A DNA stretch of 64,000 nucleotides from Thiotrichaceae bacterium UBA4486 (GCA_002389045.1 DGNS01000017.1:1-64000); one strand, 5' to 3'. Positions 53,986 to 63,220 are shown, numbered from the stretch's first letter. The notes: generated from the letters alone by a model not told the origin. Program-made: numbers and translations.

Positions 53986-54561
53986 ATGGTCACAAAAAAG
54001 AAAAAACCACAGACGCGGTCCGGCTACGACACCCTGGATAAACACTGGCATCTGGCCCGGGATGAGGAGGAAATTCAGCTGGCGGAACTCGAATACGCCC
54101 TCTACCGGGTCTACGCTGCCTTTGATCGCTGGCAATCGGACTGCGTGGCGGCGGTCGCCAACCTGCCCCTGAGCAGCACCGAGAACAGCATCCTGCATGT
54201 AATCCGCATGAAGGAGCGGCCCAAGACCATTTCCGAAATTGGCCGGCTGTTGAACCGTGATGATATACCGAATCTGCAGTATGCCATCCGCAAACTGGTG
54301 AATGTGGGCCTGATTGAAAAATACCGGGGGAATAAAAAGAAGGGGATCTGTTACAAAACCACCGCCCTCGGCGACCAGGTCACGGACGCCTATGCCGAGA
54401 TCAGGAGATCGCTGCTGTTGCCCCTGATTGAATCCGTGCACCACTGGGATACCCTGTCGGATTCCACCTGTCGAACCCTGGATCTTCTGAAAGGCATCTA
54501 TGACTCAGCCGCCCTGACGGTCTCCGCGCACAGAAGGCCGGATGCCGATATCGAGGAATAA
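53986..54561 (+). CDS. MarR-like winged-helix regulator
   Basis: 191 residues. A charged N-terminus ('MVTKKKKPQTRSGYDTLDKHW') precedes a helical dimer segment and a winged helix ('LSSTENSILHVIRMKERPKTISEIGRLLNRDDIPNLQYAIRKLVNVGLIEKYRGNKKKGICYKTTALG'). The C-terminal helix completes a MarR-type dimer interface. It directly precedes the PadBCD-like operon on the same strand, with a 315-bp gap, and is the likely local regulator of it. The effector is unknown. Confidence 0.82.
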   Translation: MVTKKKKPQTRSGYDTLDKHWHLARDEEEIQLAELEYALYRVYAAFDRWQSDCVAAVANLPLSSTENSILHVIRMKERPKTISEIGRLLNRDDIPNLQYAIRKLVNVGLIEKYRGNKKKGICYKTTALGDQVTDAYAEIRRSLLLPLIESVHHWDTLSDSTCRTLDLLKGIYDSAALTVSAHRRPDADIEE

Positions 54562-54760
54562 GCCACCTGGCGGAGTCCCGATACAGGGGCTGCCATGCGC
54601 GCGCATCCCCGGCAGCGAATTTATTAACAGGCGAACATCGAGTCCTGTTGCCGTTTGAAAACCCGCCAGTCGCATCGTCCTGACACTCCGGGAACGACAT
54701 TCTCATCACTTTATACTGCAATGCCGCATGAGCGCGCGCATGCAGCCTCCGGAAATTCAG

Positions 54761-54774
54761 ATACGCTGACGTAT
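54761..54774. promoter_or_regulatory. Third copy of the ATACG-N4-CGTAT palindrome
   Basis: ATACGCTGACGTAT has the same 5-bp arms and 4-bp spacer as the copies at 36897-36910 and 41004-41017, and is likewise followed by G. It lies 102 bp before the PadB-like start codon and just upstream of a possible -35 box, mirroring the DUF1302 promoter layout. Confidence 0.65.
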
Positions 54775-54822
54775 GTTTGAGTATTTACATTCAAGAATTT
54801 TACTGTGAAAATACAATGTAAT

Positions 54823-54852
54823 TTTGAAGATATTTTATAGAAATATTTCAAA
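54823..54852. promoter_or_regulatory. AT-rich inverted repeat in the padB-like leader
   Basis: TTTGAA(G)ATATTT (54823-54835) and AAATATTTCAAA (54841-54852) are 12-bp complements apart from one bulged G, with a 5-nt loop. It sits 24 bp before the start codon. AT-rich palindromes of this kind are typical MarR-family operators, so the regulator at 53986 is a candidate ligand; a leader hairpin is the alternative. Confidence 0.4.
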
Positions 54853-54876
54853 GGCAGGCCAGGAGCTGGAGGGTCC

Positions 54877-57633
54877 ATGTCCACAAAAGCTGAACAGTCC
54901 GCGGCGGATATCAAGAAAATCTCCACCTATTGTTATCAGTGCGTCAACGGTCCGGATTTGCTCACTGTCGAGGTTGTCGATGGTGTGGCCACCAGGGTTG
55001 AACCGAATTTCGATCTGAGGGGCGAACACCCGGCGGACGGTAAAATCTGTGTCAAACCTTTCGGCCTGGTGCAAAAGCTGTATAACCCGCACCGGATCAA
55101 ACGCCCCATGAAACGCACCAATCCGAAAAAGGGCCGCAATGAGGATCCCGGCTGGGTGGAAATTTCCTGGGAAGAAGCGCTGGATACCGTGGCGGAAAAG
55201 ATGAACGCGGCCCGCGCCAGGGGCGTGCTCGATGAACACGGCAATCCGCGGCTGGCCTTTACCACCGGCGGCGCCGCTACGCCCTTCAAGTACATGGGCA
55301 GTTTCCCCGCCCTGCTGTTCGCCTGGGGTCCTTTTGATCAAAGTCTCGGCGCGGGCGGTACCGTCAAGTGCTATCACTCGGAACACATGTTCGGTGAACT
55401 CTGGCACCGGGCCTTTACCGTGCTACCGGATACACCGCGCTGCGAATACCTCATCTCCTTTGGTAATAATATCGATGCTTCCGGCGGCGTCACCGGTGTC
55501 CGCCGCCATGCCGACGCCCGCAAGCGCGGCATGAAACGCATTCAGTTCGAGCCGCACCTGTCGGTAACCGGTGCCAGTGCCACGGAATGGATACCGATCA
55601 AAACCAAGACCGACTCCGCCGTATTATTTTCCATGCTGCATGTACTGTTACATGAAACGCCGGTGGACCGCCTTGATGTCGAGTTCCTCAAACATCGCAC
55701 CGCCTCGCCCTACCTGGTCGGTCCCCATGGTTTCTACCTGCGTGACCCGGACAGTAAAAAACCGCTGCTTTGGGATAATGCCTCGGCCAGGGCTGTGCCC
55801 TGTGATACCGAAAACAGCGATCCGGCCATCATCGGCAGCTTCATGGTCGACGAGGCCGTGGAAATCGGGGCCGATGATGAAACCTGGACCCACCGGAACA
55901 TCCAGGCCGACACCGGCCTGGAAAAAACCCGGCAGCTGGTCGCCGGGCATACCCCGGAATGGGCGGCGCAGATCTCGGATGTGCCGGCAGCGACCATTCG
56001 CCGTGTCACCAATGAATTTCTCAGCCACGCCCACATCGGCGAAACCGAGGTTATCGACGGCCGCGAGATCCCGTTCCGACCGGTATGCACCGTACTCGGT
56101 AAATCAGTCAACAACGGCTGGGGCGGATTTGAATGTGTCTGGGCGCATACCATGATGCAGGTACTCGTCGGTGCGCTGGAAGTATCCGGCAGTATGCTGG
56201 GCAGCACCACGCATCTTGCCGGTGACACGGACTGGAACAGGCTGTTGACGGTCGAGGAAGGTGAAGACGGTTTCATGACCCACACCTTTACCCCGACCAG
56301 CAAGGAAGAATGGAATAATGCTCCCATCAACCGCCACGCCCAGGATTGCCTGACGCCCATGGCCGGTAAAAACATGGGCGCACAACTGTTCGGTTCCACC
56401 ACGCTGGCCTGGTTACGATTGCAGGAGCGCGCGGCCGAGAGCTGGCCCAAACCCAATCCACCGGACGTCTGGTTTATCTATAAATGTAACCCGGCCATAT
56501 CGTTCTCCGAAACCGAGAAGATGAACGATATCATGGCCAGCTTTCCTTTCATCGCCGCTTTTGCCTATACCCTTGATGAAACCAATCACTACGCGGATAT
56601 ATTAATGCCCGAGGCCACCGACCTGGAAAGTGATCAGCTGTTGCGCCTGGGTGGCGGGCACTATTTTGAAAACCACTGGGAATCGGAAGGCTGGGCATTG
56701 CGCCAGGCGGTGGTGCCACCCCAGCACGAGGCAAGGGATTTCAGCTGGATTGCCAATGAACTGGCACGCCGCACCGGTTTACTGGAGGCGTACAATTCCG
56801 TCATCAACGGCGCCGGTTGCGGTATTCCCCTGCAGGGCGAAGGTTATGACTTCTCGCTTGATGTCAGCAAGGAACACTCCCAGGAAGAAATATGGGATGC
56901 CGTCTGCAAGGCTGCCAGTTTTGACCTGACCGAAGGCAGGGAAGTCCTGGGGCTGGACTGGTTTCGCAAACACGGTTACAAGACGCGGCCGTATTCCCGT
57001 CTCAACTGGTACCTGTATCCCCTCATCGAGGACAAGAACCTGCGTTTTGAACTGCCCTACCAGGAACGCTATTACCGCATGGGCAAGGAACTCGCCAACC
57101 GCCTGCATGAAACCGGCGTGCATTGGTGGGACCGGCAACTGGAAGAATACGAACCCCTGCCCGTATGGCGTGATCTGAACAAGCTCTGGGATGAATTAAT
57201 CGAGAAAAACCATAATGTCAGGGCGGCGGATTATCCCTTCTGGCTGCTTACCGGCCGCAGCATGCAGTACGCATGGGGCGCCAATGTCGGTATCCAGATG
57301 ATGAAGGAGGCCGCCGATAATGTCTTCGGTCATGACGGCATCATCATGAATACAGGCAAGGCGGCGGAAATGGGTATCAGCGACGGCGATGAAATCGAGG
57401 TTACCTCGCCGGTCGCCTCGACCCGTGGTATAGCCCGCCTGCGCCAGGGTGTGCGCCCGGACGTGGTAATCATGCTCGCCCAGTTCGGTCAATGGAAAAC
57501 GCCCTATGCCAGGGACCTGAAACGGACGGGACTGAACAAGCTGGTACCGATGAACCAGGATTATCTCGATGGCGGCGGCGCCAGCATCGATGGCACCCGG
57601 GTTTATATCACCCGGGTCGGGGGGCGGCACTGA
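54877..57633 (+). CDS. Molybdopterin oxidoreductase large subunit (PadB / phenylacetyl-CoA:acceptor oxidoreductase-like)
   Basis: 918 residues of the DMSO-reductase family, with no Tat signal, so it should face the cytoplasm. The N-terminal Fe-S motif is incomplete: C19-x2-C22, then Pro26-Asp27 where a third Cys is usual, then C58 in 'GKICVKPFG'. 'VKCYHSEH' (C165) is the best Mo-ligand candidate by analogy with the Cys of NapA. 'TDWNRLLTVEEGEDGF' and 'QYAWGANVGIQMMKEA' suggest the phenylacetyl-CoA oxidoreductase branch. That enzyme oxidises phenylacetyl-CoA to phenylglyoxylate. No phenylglyoxylate dehydrogenase is in view, so the substrate may differ. It is the first gene of a coupled trio. 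Confidence 0.8.
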   Translation: MSTKAEQSAADIKKISTYCYQCVNGPDLLTVEVVDGVATRVEPNFDLRGEHPADGKICVKPFGLVQKLYNPHRIKRPMKRTNPKKGRNEDPGWVEISWEEALDTVAEKMNAARARGVLDEHGNPRLAFTTGGAATPFKYMGSFPALLFAWGPFDQSLGAGGTVKCYHSEHMFGELWHRAFTVLPDTPRCEYLISFGNNIDASGGVTGVRRHADARKRGMKRIQFEPHLSVTGASATEWIPIKTKTDSAVLFSMLHVLLHETPVDRLDVEFLKHRTASPYLVGPHGFYLRDPDSKKPLLWDNASARAVPCDTENSDPAIIGSFMVDEAVEIGADDETWTHRNIQADTGLEKTRQLVAGHTPEWAAQISDVPAATIRRVTNEFLSHAHIGETEVIDGREIPFRPVCTVLGKSVNNGWGGFECVWAHTMMQVLVGALEVSGSMLGSTTHLAGDTDWNRLLTVEEGEDGFMTHTFTPTSKEEWNNAPINRHAQDCLTPMAGKNMGAQLFGSTTLAWLRLQERAAESWPKPNPPDVWFIYKCNPAISFSETEKMNDIMASFPFIAAFAYTLDETNHYADILMPEATDLESDQLLRLGGGHYFENHWESEGWALRQAVVPPQHEARDFSWIANELARRTGLLEAYNSVINGAGCGIPLQGEGYDFSLDVSKEHSQEEIWDAVCKAASFDLTEGREVLGLDWFRKHGYKTRPYSRLNWYLYPLIEDKNLRFELPYQERYYRMGKELANRLHETGVHWWDRQLEEYEPLPVWRDLNKLWDELIEKNHNVRAADYPFWLLTGRSMQYAWGANVGIQMMKEAADNVFGHDGIIMNTGKAAEMGISDGDEIEVTSPVASTRGIARLRQGVRPDVVIMLAQFGQWKTPYARDLKRTGLNKLVPMNQDYLDGGGASIDGTRVYITRVGGRH

Positions 57634-58304
57634 TGACCCGCTATGTCATGGTTGCGGACCTGAACCGCTGTGTCGGTTGCCAGACCTGTACAGTGGCCTG
57701 TAAACATACCAACGGCACGCCGCCGGGCGTGCAATGGCGCAAGGTCATCGATGTCGAGTGGGGTGAGTACCCCGATGTCGAACGGCTGTTCATGCCCGTG
57801 GGCTGTCAGCATTGTGCGGATCCGCCGTGCATGCATGTCTGTCCCAGCACCGCTACCGGTCAGCGCGAGGATGGCATAGTCACCATCGATTATGACCTTT
57901 GTATAGGTTGTTCGTATTGTGTTGTCGCCTGTCCCTACCAGGCGCGCTATAAAGTGGACAACCCCGTCTTCGCCTATGGCGATACACCGATGGAATCGGA
58001 AGCCGCGCGTTTCGATGAAAAACGCATCGGCGTCGCCCAGAAATGCACATTCTGCGCGGATCGCGTCGACGCCGGACTGGCAAAAGGTTTGCGCCCCGGT
58101 ATCGATCCGGATGCAACTCCCGGTTGTGTCAATGCCTGTATCGCCGACGCCCTGAGCTTCGGCGATATCGAGGATGAAAACAGCAATGTCTCCGAACTGC
58201 TCGCTGAAAATACCTGGTTCCAGATGCATGCGGAACTGGGCACTGAAACCGGATTTTATTACCTCTGGGATCAGGAACCATCGGGAGATACGGACGATGA
58301 ATAG
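57633..58304 (+). CDS. Four-cluster ferredoxin-type subunit (PadC-like)
   Basis: 223 residues from the ATG at 57633, sharing one base with the PadB-like stop (TGATG). Four Cys clusters are present: 'RCVGCQTCTVACK', 'GCQHCADPPCMHVCP', 'LCIGCSYCVVACPYQAR' and 'KCTFCADRVDAG...CVNACIADAL', the standard set of DmsB/PsrB-type electron-transfer subunits. It relays electrons between the Mo subunit and the membrane subunit. It overlaps the next gene by 8 bp. Confidence 0.93.
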   Translation: MTRYVMVADLNRCVGCQTCTVACKHTNGTPPGVQWRKVIDVEWGEYPDVERLFMPVGCQHCADPPCMHVCPSTATGQREDGIVTIDYDLCIGCSYCVVACPYQARYKVDNPVFAYGDTPMESEAARFDEKRIGVAQKCTFCADRVDAGLAKGLRPGIDPDATPGCVNACIADALSFGDIEDENSNVSELLAENTWFQMHAELGTETGFYYLWDQEPSGDTDDE

Positions 58305-59178
58305 ATTCTACACCGTACTGCAAACATCCTGGGACTGGCGTGCGGCCGTCAATTTCATGTTCGGCGGCACCGGCAGCGCCCTGATCCTGATAATCGCCAT
58401 TGCCTCCTTGCCCGGCACACCGGCATTGCCCGCGGGCATTACGGCGCTGGTACTGGTCGGCCTGGGCCTGTTCACGGTCTGGCTCGAGATAGGCAGACCC
58501 ATGCGTTTCCTGCACGTTTTTTTCCATCCACAAACATCCTGGATGACGCGGGAAGCTTCCGTTGCACTGCTGCTGTTTCCTGTCACCCTCATCGGCCTTC
58601 TCTACCGAAACCCGGCTATTGTCATCGCGGCCGGTTTGCTGGGCCTGGTATTTCTCTATTGCCAGGCGCGTATTCTGCTTGCCAGCAAGGGTATACCGTC
58701 ATGGCGCGAGCCGGCCATCGTGGCGCTGATTATCAGCACGGGCCTGGTGGAAGGCAGTGCCGTATTCATACTCTACCTGTTGCTGAGCGGCTCTTCGATG
58801 CAGACAGCGATGCTGGTTTTACTACCGGTTTTACTGGTAATTCGCGCCCTGTCCTGGAACAGCTATCGGCAAAGACTGATCGCCGGGCAGGCGCCGCAAC
58901 AAACGCTGTCGATTCTGCGTGATATACACGCAACAACCTTATGGGCCGGCAATATCACACCTGCAGTTCTCGCCGCTATCGCCCTGCTAATACCCGTGGC
59001 CGGTCCGCCGGCCGGCGCCGTAGCCGCCCTGCTCGCGCTGTTCAGTGGCTGGCACATGAAATTCACAATCATCACCCGCGCGTCACAGCAACAGGGCTAT
59101 AGCGTGGGTAAGCTCAAACGCGGGCGGCCGCAGATCAAACCACCGGTACGCCGGAAACCGGATCGGTTTGTTTTCTGA
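58297..59178 (+). CDS. Membrane anchor subunit, NrfD/DmsC-like (PadD-like)
   Basis: 293 residues from the ATG at 58297 with about eight membrane helices; the N-terminus 'TSWDWRAAVNFMFGGTGSALILIIAIAS' and 'VWLEIGRPMRFLHVFFHPQTSWMTREA' are characteristic of NrfD/PsrC-type quinone-reactive anchors. It holds the Mo and Fe-S subunits on the membrane and passes electrons to the quinone pool. The C-terminus is Lys/Arg-rich ('KLKRGRPQIKPPVRRKPDR'). Confidence 0.9.
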   Translation: MNRFYTVLQTSWDWRAAVNFMFGGTGSALILIIAIASLPGTPALPAGITALVLVGLGLFTVWLEIGRPMRFLHVFFHPQTSWMTREASVALLLFPVTLIGLLYRNPAIVIAAGLLGLVFLYCQARILLASKGIPSWREPAIVALIISTGLVEGSAVFILYLLLSGSSMQTAMLVLLPVLLVIRALSWNSYRQRLIAGQAPQQTLSILRDIHATTLWAGNITPAVLAAIALLIPVAGPPAGAVAALLALFSGWHMKFTIITRASQQQGYSVGKLKRGRPQIKPPVRRKPDRFVF

Positions 59179-59604
59179 AATCGCTGTCGCGGTTTTTCTT
59201 CCGATTCAAATGCAGCTGAATGTTCATGGCCGACCCGGCGGGGTACAGGCATGAGCGGCTTCAGCATCCGGTGGCATAACCGGGGCTGTGAAACGGCCAC
59301 CTCACCGGGCGCTACCAGCCCCGGCGTTCCCGGAAAGGACAATACATTCACCGTCATGCGGCCCGAATAAACTGCAGCCGCAGCCGCGTTCAAAACCCGG
59401 ACATTTATTACGGCGCTTTTAATCACGCTCTTTATAGCCTATATTGCGGTGCCGATTATGCACAATCCCTCCCCCGGGGAGACTATCCGTAATTAAAAAA
59501 ACACGAACCGGGCACCGGCACAATAAACACTGCATTCGAAGCCCGATCACGGTCAAACGGCCGGTTCGGCAAAACCTTTGCGTTAAAAAATTTGAGGTTT
59601 TCCT
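59179..59604. other. Intergenic region before the TrpB-like gene
   Basis: About 425 bp with no supported gene. It contains CTCCCC-c-GGGGAG near 59470, CGAACCGG (59504-59511) paired with CCGGTTCG (59561-59568), and a ribosome site (GAGG, 8 nt from the ATG). No trp leader peptide or T-box-like structure is evident. Confidence 0.45.
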
Positions 59605-60807
59605 ATGAACACATTGAACAAGTCCGCATTACCCGATGAGAACGGTTACTTCGGTGAATACGGAGGGCAGATCATACCGCCCGAGCTAAAACAGGTTATG
59701 GATGAGATCTGCCGTGCCTACCTGGATATCAAGGACACGCGGGAATTCCAGGACGAACTGCAGGATCTCTACACTCATTATGTAGGCCGTCCGAGTCCCG
59801 TCTTCCTGGCCCGCCGGCTTACTGAAAAACTCGGCGGCGCCAGGATCCTGTTCAAACGCGAAGATCTTAACCATACCGGCGCTCACAAGATCAATCATTG
59901 CCTGGGCGAGGCGCTGCTGGCGAAATTCATGGGTAAAACCAAGGTGCTGGCGGAAACCGGCGCCGGCCAGCACGGCGTGGCCCTGGCCACGGCCTGCGCC
60001 CTGGTGGGCATCGATTGTGAAATTCACATGGGTGAAATCGACATCAAAAAAGAACACCCCAATGTCACCAAGATGAAAATTCTCGGCTGTAAGCTGGTAC
60101 CTGTCAGCCGCGGCACCAAAACCCTGAAAGATGCCGTTGACAGCGCTTTTGAAGAATACCTGCGTGACCCGGCGAATTTTTTCTATGCCATCGGTTCGGT
60201 GGTCGGTCCACACCCCTTCCCGATGATGGTGCGTGATTTCCAGAGCGTTGTCGGCAGGGAAGCCCGGCAGCAATGCCTGGATGAGTACGGCCGATTGCCG
60301 GACATCGTCACCGCCTGTGTCGGTGGCGGCTCAAACGCCATCGGCCTGTTCACCGGCTTTCTGGATGATGAATCCGTGCAACTGATCGGCGTGGAACCGG
60401 GCGGCAAGGGACTGGATACGCCGTATCATGCGGCCACCCTGAGCAAGGGCGTCAAGGGCAGTATCCACGGTTTTGAATGCTATAACCTGCAGGATGAAAA
60501 GGGTGAACCCCTGCCGGTGCATTCCATTGCTTCCGGGCTGGACTATCCGGGCGTCGGCCCGCAACACTGTCATCTCAAGGATATCGGCCGGGTCAGTTAT
60601 GTATCGATCAATGATCAGGAATGCCTGGAAGCCTTCATGACACTGTCACGTACCGAGGGACTGATCCCGGCACTGGAAAGTGCGCACGCAGTGGCTCATG
60701 TCATGAAGATTGCCGGCACCATGGACAGGGAAAAAATCATCCTCATTAACCTGTCCGGGCGCGGCGACAAGGATGCCGATTTCGTCGCCGAGACGTTGAA
60801 CTTATAA
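59605..60807 (+). CDS. Stand-alone tryptophan synthase beta-like protein (PLP-dependent)
   Basis: 400 residues of the TrpB fold. PLP lysine K95 is in 'EDLNHTGAHKINHCLG' (canonical HKINN has Asn where this has His), the catalytic Glu is E117 in 'AETGAGQHG', and 'CVGGGSNAIG' and 'LSGRGDKD' are intact. The segment 'MGEIDIKKEHPNVTKMKILGCKLVPV' departs from standard TrpB. No trpA or other trp gene is nearby, and it sits between two molybdoenzyme operons. It could join indole to serine without TrpA, or act on another beta-substituted amino acid. A normal trpB elsewhere in the genome is expected. Confidence 0.82.
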   Translation: MNTLNKSALPDENGYFGEYGGQIIPPELKQVMDEICRAYLDIKDTREFQDELQDLYTHYVGRPSPVFLARRLTEKLGGARILFKREDLNHTGAHKINHCLGEALLAKFMGKTKVLAETGAGQHGVALATACALVGIDCEIHMGEIDIKKEHPNVTKMKILGCKLVPVSRGTKTLKDAVDSAFEEYLRDPANFFYAIGSVVGPHPFPMMVRDFQSVVGREARQQCLDEYGRLPDIVTACVGGGSNAIGLFTGFLDDESVQLIGVEPGGKGLDTPYHAATLSKGVKGSIHGFECYNLQDEKGEPLPVHSIASGLDYPGVGPQHCHLKDIGRVSYVSINDQECLEAFMTLSRTEGLIPALESAHAVAHVMKIAGTMDREKIILINLSGRGDKDADFVAETLNL

Positions 60808-60817
60808 TATTGCCTGC

Positions 60818-63148
60818 TCAGATTTTACCCAGTGCCCTTAATATTTTTTCCGGCGTGATGGGAAGATCCCGGATCCTGACCCCGATGGCGTTGTAAATGG
60901 CATTGGCAATAGCCGGCGCCGGGACGATGATGCACATCTCTGACATGCTCTTGGCGCCGTAGGGACCGCTGATCTCGTTGGATTCTATAAATATGCTTTC
61001 GATTTTCGCCGGCATCTCCACCGCGGTAGGGATCTTGTAATCCAGAAAATCACCGGACAGGCAGGCGCCGGTTTCCTGATCGAATTGCAAGTGCTCCATC
61101 AACGCATAGCCCATACCCTGTTGAAAACCACCTTCGACCTGGCCCTCGGCCGAATTCGGATGAATCAGCCTGCCTATGTCATGGGCATAGACCACGCGCA
61201 GTATTTTCACTTCTCCACTGTCCGTATCCACCTCGAGCTCCACGAATTCCGCGGCTGCCGGTGACGGGTTGGTCGGTGGCGACATGCTGGCCGAGCCGAT
61301 GATCGTGCCCTTTTCTTCCAGGGTGGTGGCAAAGGGTCCCTGCTCGCCGACCTGGATAAACGGTGACTCGGCACGGGCGATGATATCCGCCATCGGCACT
61401 GATGAATCCGGCGCACCCCTGACCATGATGTTGCCATTTTCGATCTCCAGGTCTTCCGGGTTGGCCTCCATGACGATAGCGGCGACCCTGAACAGTTTCT
61501 TACGTGCATCTACAGCCGCTGCCTTTGTAGCAAGACCCGCGGAATAGGTTGCCCGGCTGGCATGGGTCGGAGCATCGAACGGTGCCGTGTCGGTATCCGC
61601 GTAAACAACCCGGACCGATTCAATGTCGAGGCCCAGTTCCTCGGCGACCATCTGGCAAAGCATGGTGGTTTGACCGGAACCGATATCCACACAGGAGGAT
61701 ATGATATCGGCGCTTGCATCGCGGTTGAGTTTGACCATGGCGCCGGCGTGTTCGTAGATATCGGGAAAACCGACACAACCGCTCACCCACAGGGGATGGC
61801 AGGCAAAGCCGATGCCCTTTTTTATACTGCCCGGCGAAGAACCCGCTTTTTTACGCTGATCAAAGCCGATGCGTTCGGCACCGCGCCGCAGGCATTCATC
61901 GAGCCGGTAACTGGACAAGGTATGACCTTCAAGCACGGGATGGGGATCGCCTTCCCGGTGCGTGTTCTTCAACCTGAATTCGATCGGATCCAGGCCCAGG
62001 GCTTCACAGATTTCATCATTTTGTGATTCTATCGGGAAACAGCCCTGTGGCGCGCCGTAACCCCTGTAACCGCCGCCAATCATGTTATTGGTATATACGG
62101 TAAAGCCTTCCCAGGCCTGGTTCGGGCATTTCCACGGGAAAAAAGCACCATACAAGCCGTGCACCATTATCACCTCGGAGCCATGGGTTGCATGCGCGCC
62201 GGTATCGAGAATGCTTTTGATATATCGGGCGGTAAATGTGCCGTCTTTTTTAACGCCGGTTTTCAGAAACACCTTGATCGGATGGCGCGCGGTCGATATA
62301 AAATCCTCGCCCCGGGTCTGTTCGGCGCGAACCGGACGGCCGGTCTTCAAACTGAGCAATGCCGCTATGGGTTCGATAAAACCCAGATCGAGTTTGCCGC
62401 CGAATCCACCGCCTATATAGGGCGGCTTTATCACGTTGACCCTGCTTTCAGGTAATCCAAGTGCAAAAGCCAGTTTTTCCCTGAGTCCGAAAGCATGCTG
62501 CATGGATGAATGCACGGTCAGACGACCGCTGCTGTCACTGTCCACCACGCATACCCTGGGTTCCATGTAACAGGTATGCACCCGCTGGGTCTGATAGACA
62601 CCCTCGAATATATGATCAGCTTCCGCGAAGCCGGCTTCCAGATCGCCAATGCTCAGTGACGGATTTTTTGCAATGTTGTTTCCTGCATGCTCATGCAGTT
62701 GCGGTGCGCCATCGCGCATGGCTTCTTCCGGATCAAATACGGCGGGCAGTTCCTCGTATTCGACATCGATTAATTCGAGCGCGGCCTCGGCAATGTCAAT
62801 GCTTGTCGCGGCCACGGCCGCAACAGGCTGGCCGACCCAGCGCACGGTATCGCTCATAATAACGAAATCGAGGACCATGCTTTTCGACTCAACAGGGACG
62901 AAATAAACCGGTGTGAACGGCCGTTGCGGCACATCCTTTGGTGTCAGTACAGCCTTGACTCCCGGCAATTGCTCCGCGGCCGAGGTATCGATAGCGACGA
63001 TCCTGGCATGGGGAAACGGACTACGAAGGATTTTTGTATGCAACATCCCCGGCATACTGATATTGACCGGATAATGTCTGCCCCCCGTCACCTTGTCAAA
63101 GGCATCGGGCCGGGCAACACTCTTTCCAATTACATTTAATTCCGTCAT
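60818..63148 (-). CDS. Xanthine dehydrogenase family protein, molybdopterin-binding subunit
   Basis: 776 residues. N-terminal and C-terminal aldehyde-oxidase/XDH domains are complete: 'GKSVARPDAFDKVTGGRHYPVNI', 'PYIGGGFGGKLDLGFIEPIAALL', 'IGGGYRGYGAPQGCFPIES', 'GSGQTTMLCQMVAEELGL' and the catalytic Glu E737 in 'GPYGAKSMSEMCI'. The CoxL active-site loop of CO dehydrogenase is absent, so this is not CO dehydrogenase. It resembles aromatic or N-heterocycle hydroxylases such as 4-hydroxybenzoyl-CoA reductase, but the substrate is open. It is third in the FAD/2Fe-2S/Mo operon. Confidence 0.92.
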   Translation of the reverse strand: MTELNVIGKSVARPDAFDKVTGGRHYPVNISMPGMLHTKILRSPFPHARIVAIDTSAAEQLPGVKAVLTPKDVPQRPFTPVYFVPVESKSMVLDFVIMSDTVRWVGQPVAAVAATSIDIAEAALELIDVEYEELPAVFDPEEAMRDGAPQLHEHAGNNIAKNPSLSIGDLEAGFAEADHIFEGVYQTQRVHTCYMEPRVCVVDSDSSGRLTVHSSMQHAFGLREKLAFALGLPESRVNVIKPPYIGGGFGGKLDLGFIEPIAALLSLKTGRPVRAEQTRGEDFISTARHPIKVFLKTGVKKDGTFTARYIKSILDTGAHATHGSEVIMVHGLYGAFFPWKCPNQAWEGFTVYTNNMIGGGYRGYGAPQGCFPIESQNDEICEALGLDPIEFRLKNTHREGDPHPVLEGHTLSSYRLDECLRRGAERIGFDQRKKAGSSPGSIKKGIGFACHPLWVSGCVGFPDIYEHAGAMVKLNRDASADIISSCVDIGSGQTTMLCQMVAEELGLDIESVRVVYADTDTAPFDAPTHASRATYSAGLATKAAAVDARKKLFRVAAIVMEANPEDLEIENGNIMVRGAPDSSVPMADIIARAESPFIQVGEQGPFATTLEEKGTIIGSASMSPPTNPSPAAAEFVELEVDTDSGEVKILRVVYAHDIGRLIHPNSAEGQVEGGFQQGMGYALMEHLQFDQETGACLSGDFLDYKIPTAVEMPAKIESIFIESNEISGPYGAKSMSEMCIIVPAPAIANAIYNAIGVRIRDLPITPEKILRALGKI

Positions 63149-63220
63149 CGGTTTTCTCTTTAATTATCCTGCCGGCAGCTCTGCCGCCGATTATTCATGT
63201 ATATACGAACCAGGGACGCG

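Larger units (their letters stand above)
54562..54876. other. Promoter region of the PadBCD-like operon
   Basis: About 315 bp without a gene. It holds the shared palindrome at 54761-54774, a possible -35 TTGAGT (54777-54782) with a weak -10 TACTGT (54801-54806), an AT-rich inverted repeat at 54823-54852, and the ribosome site GGAGG just before the ATG at 54877. Confidence 0.55.

Noticed and set aside
54877..59178. Complete anaerobic phenylacetate (pad) pathway
   Set aside because: Only PadB/C/D-like subunits are present; phenylglyoxylate oxidoreductase and phenylacetate-CoA ligase genes are not in the window, so the substrate stays open.
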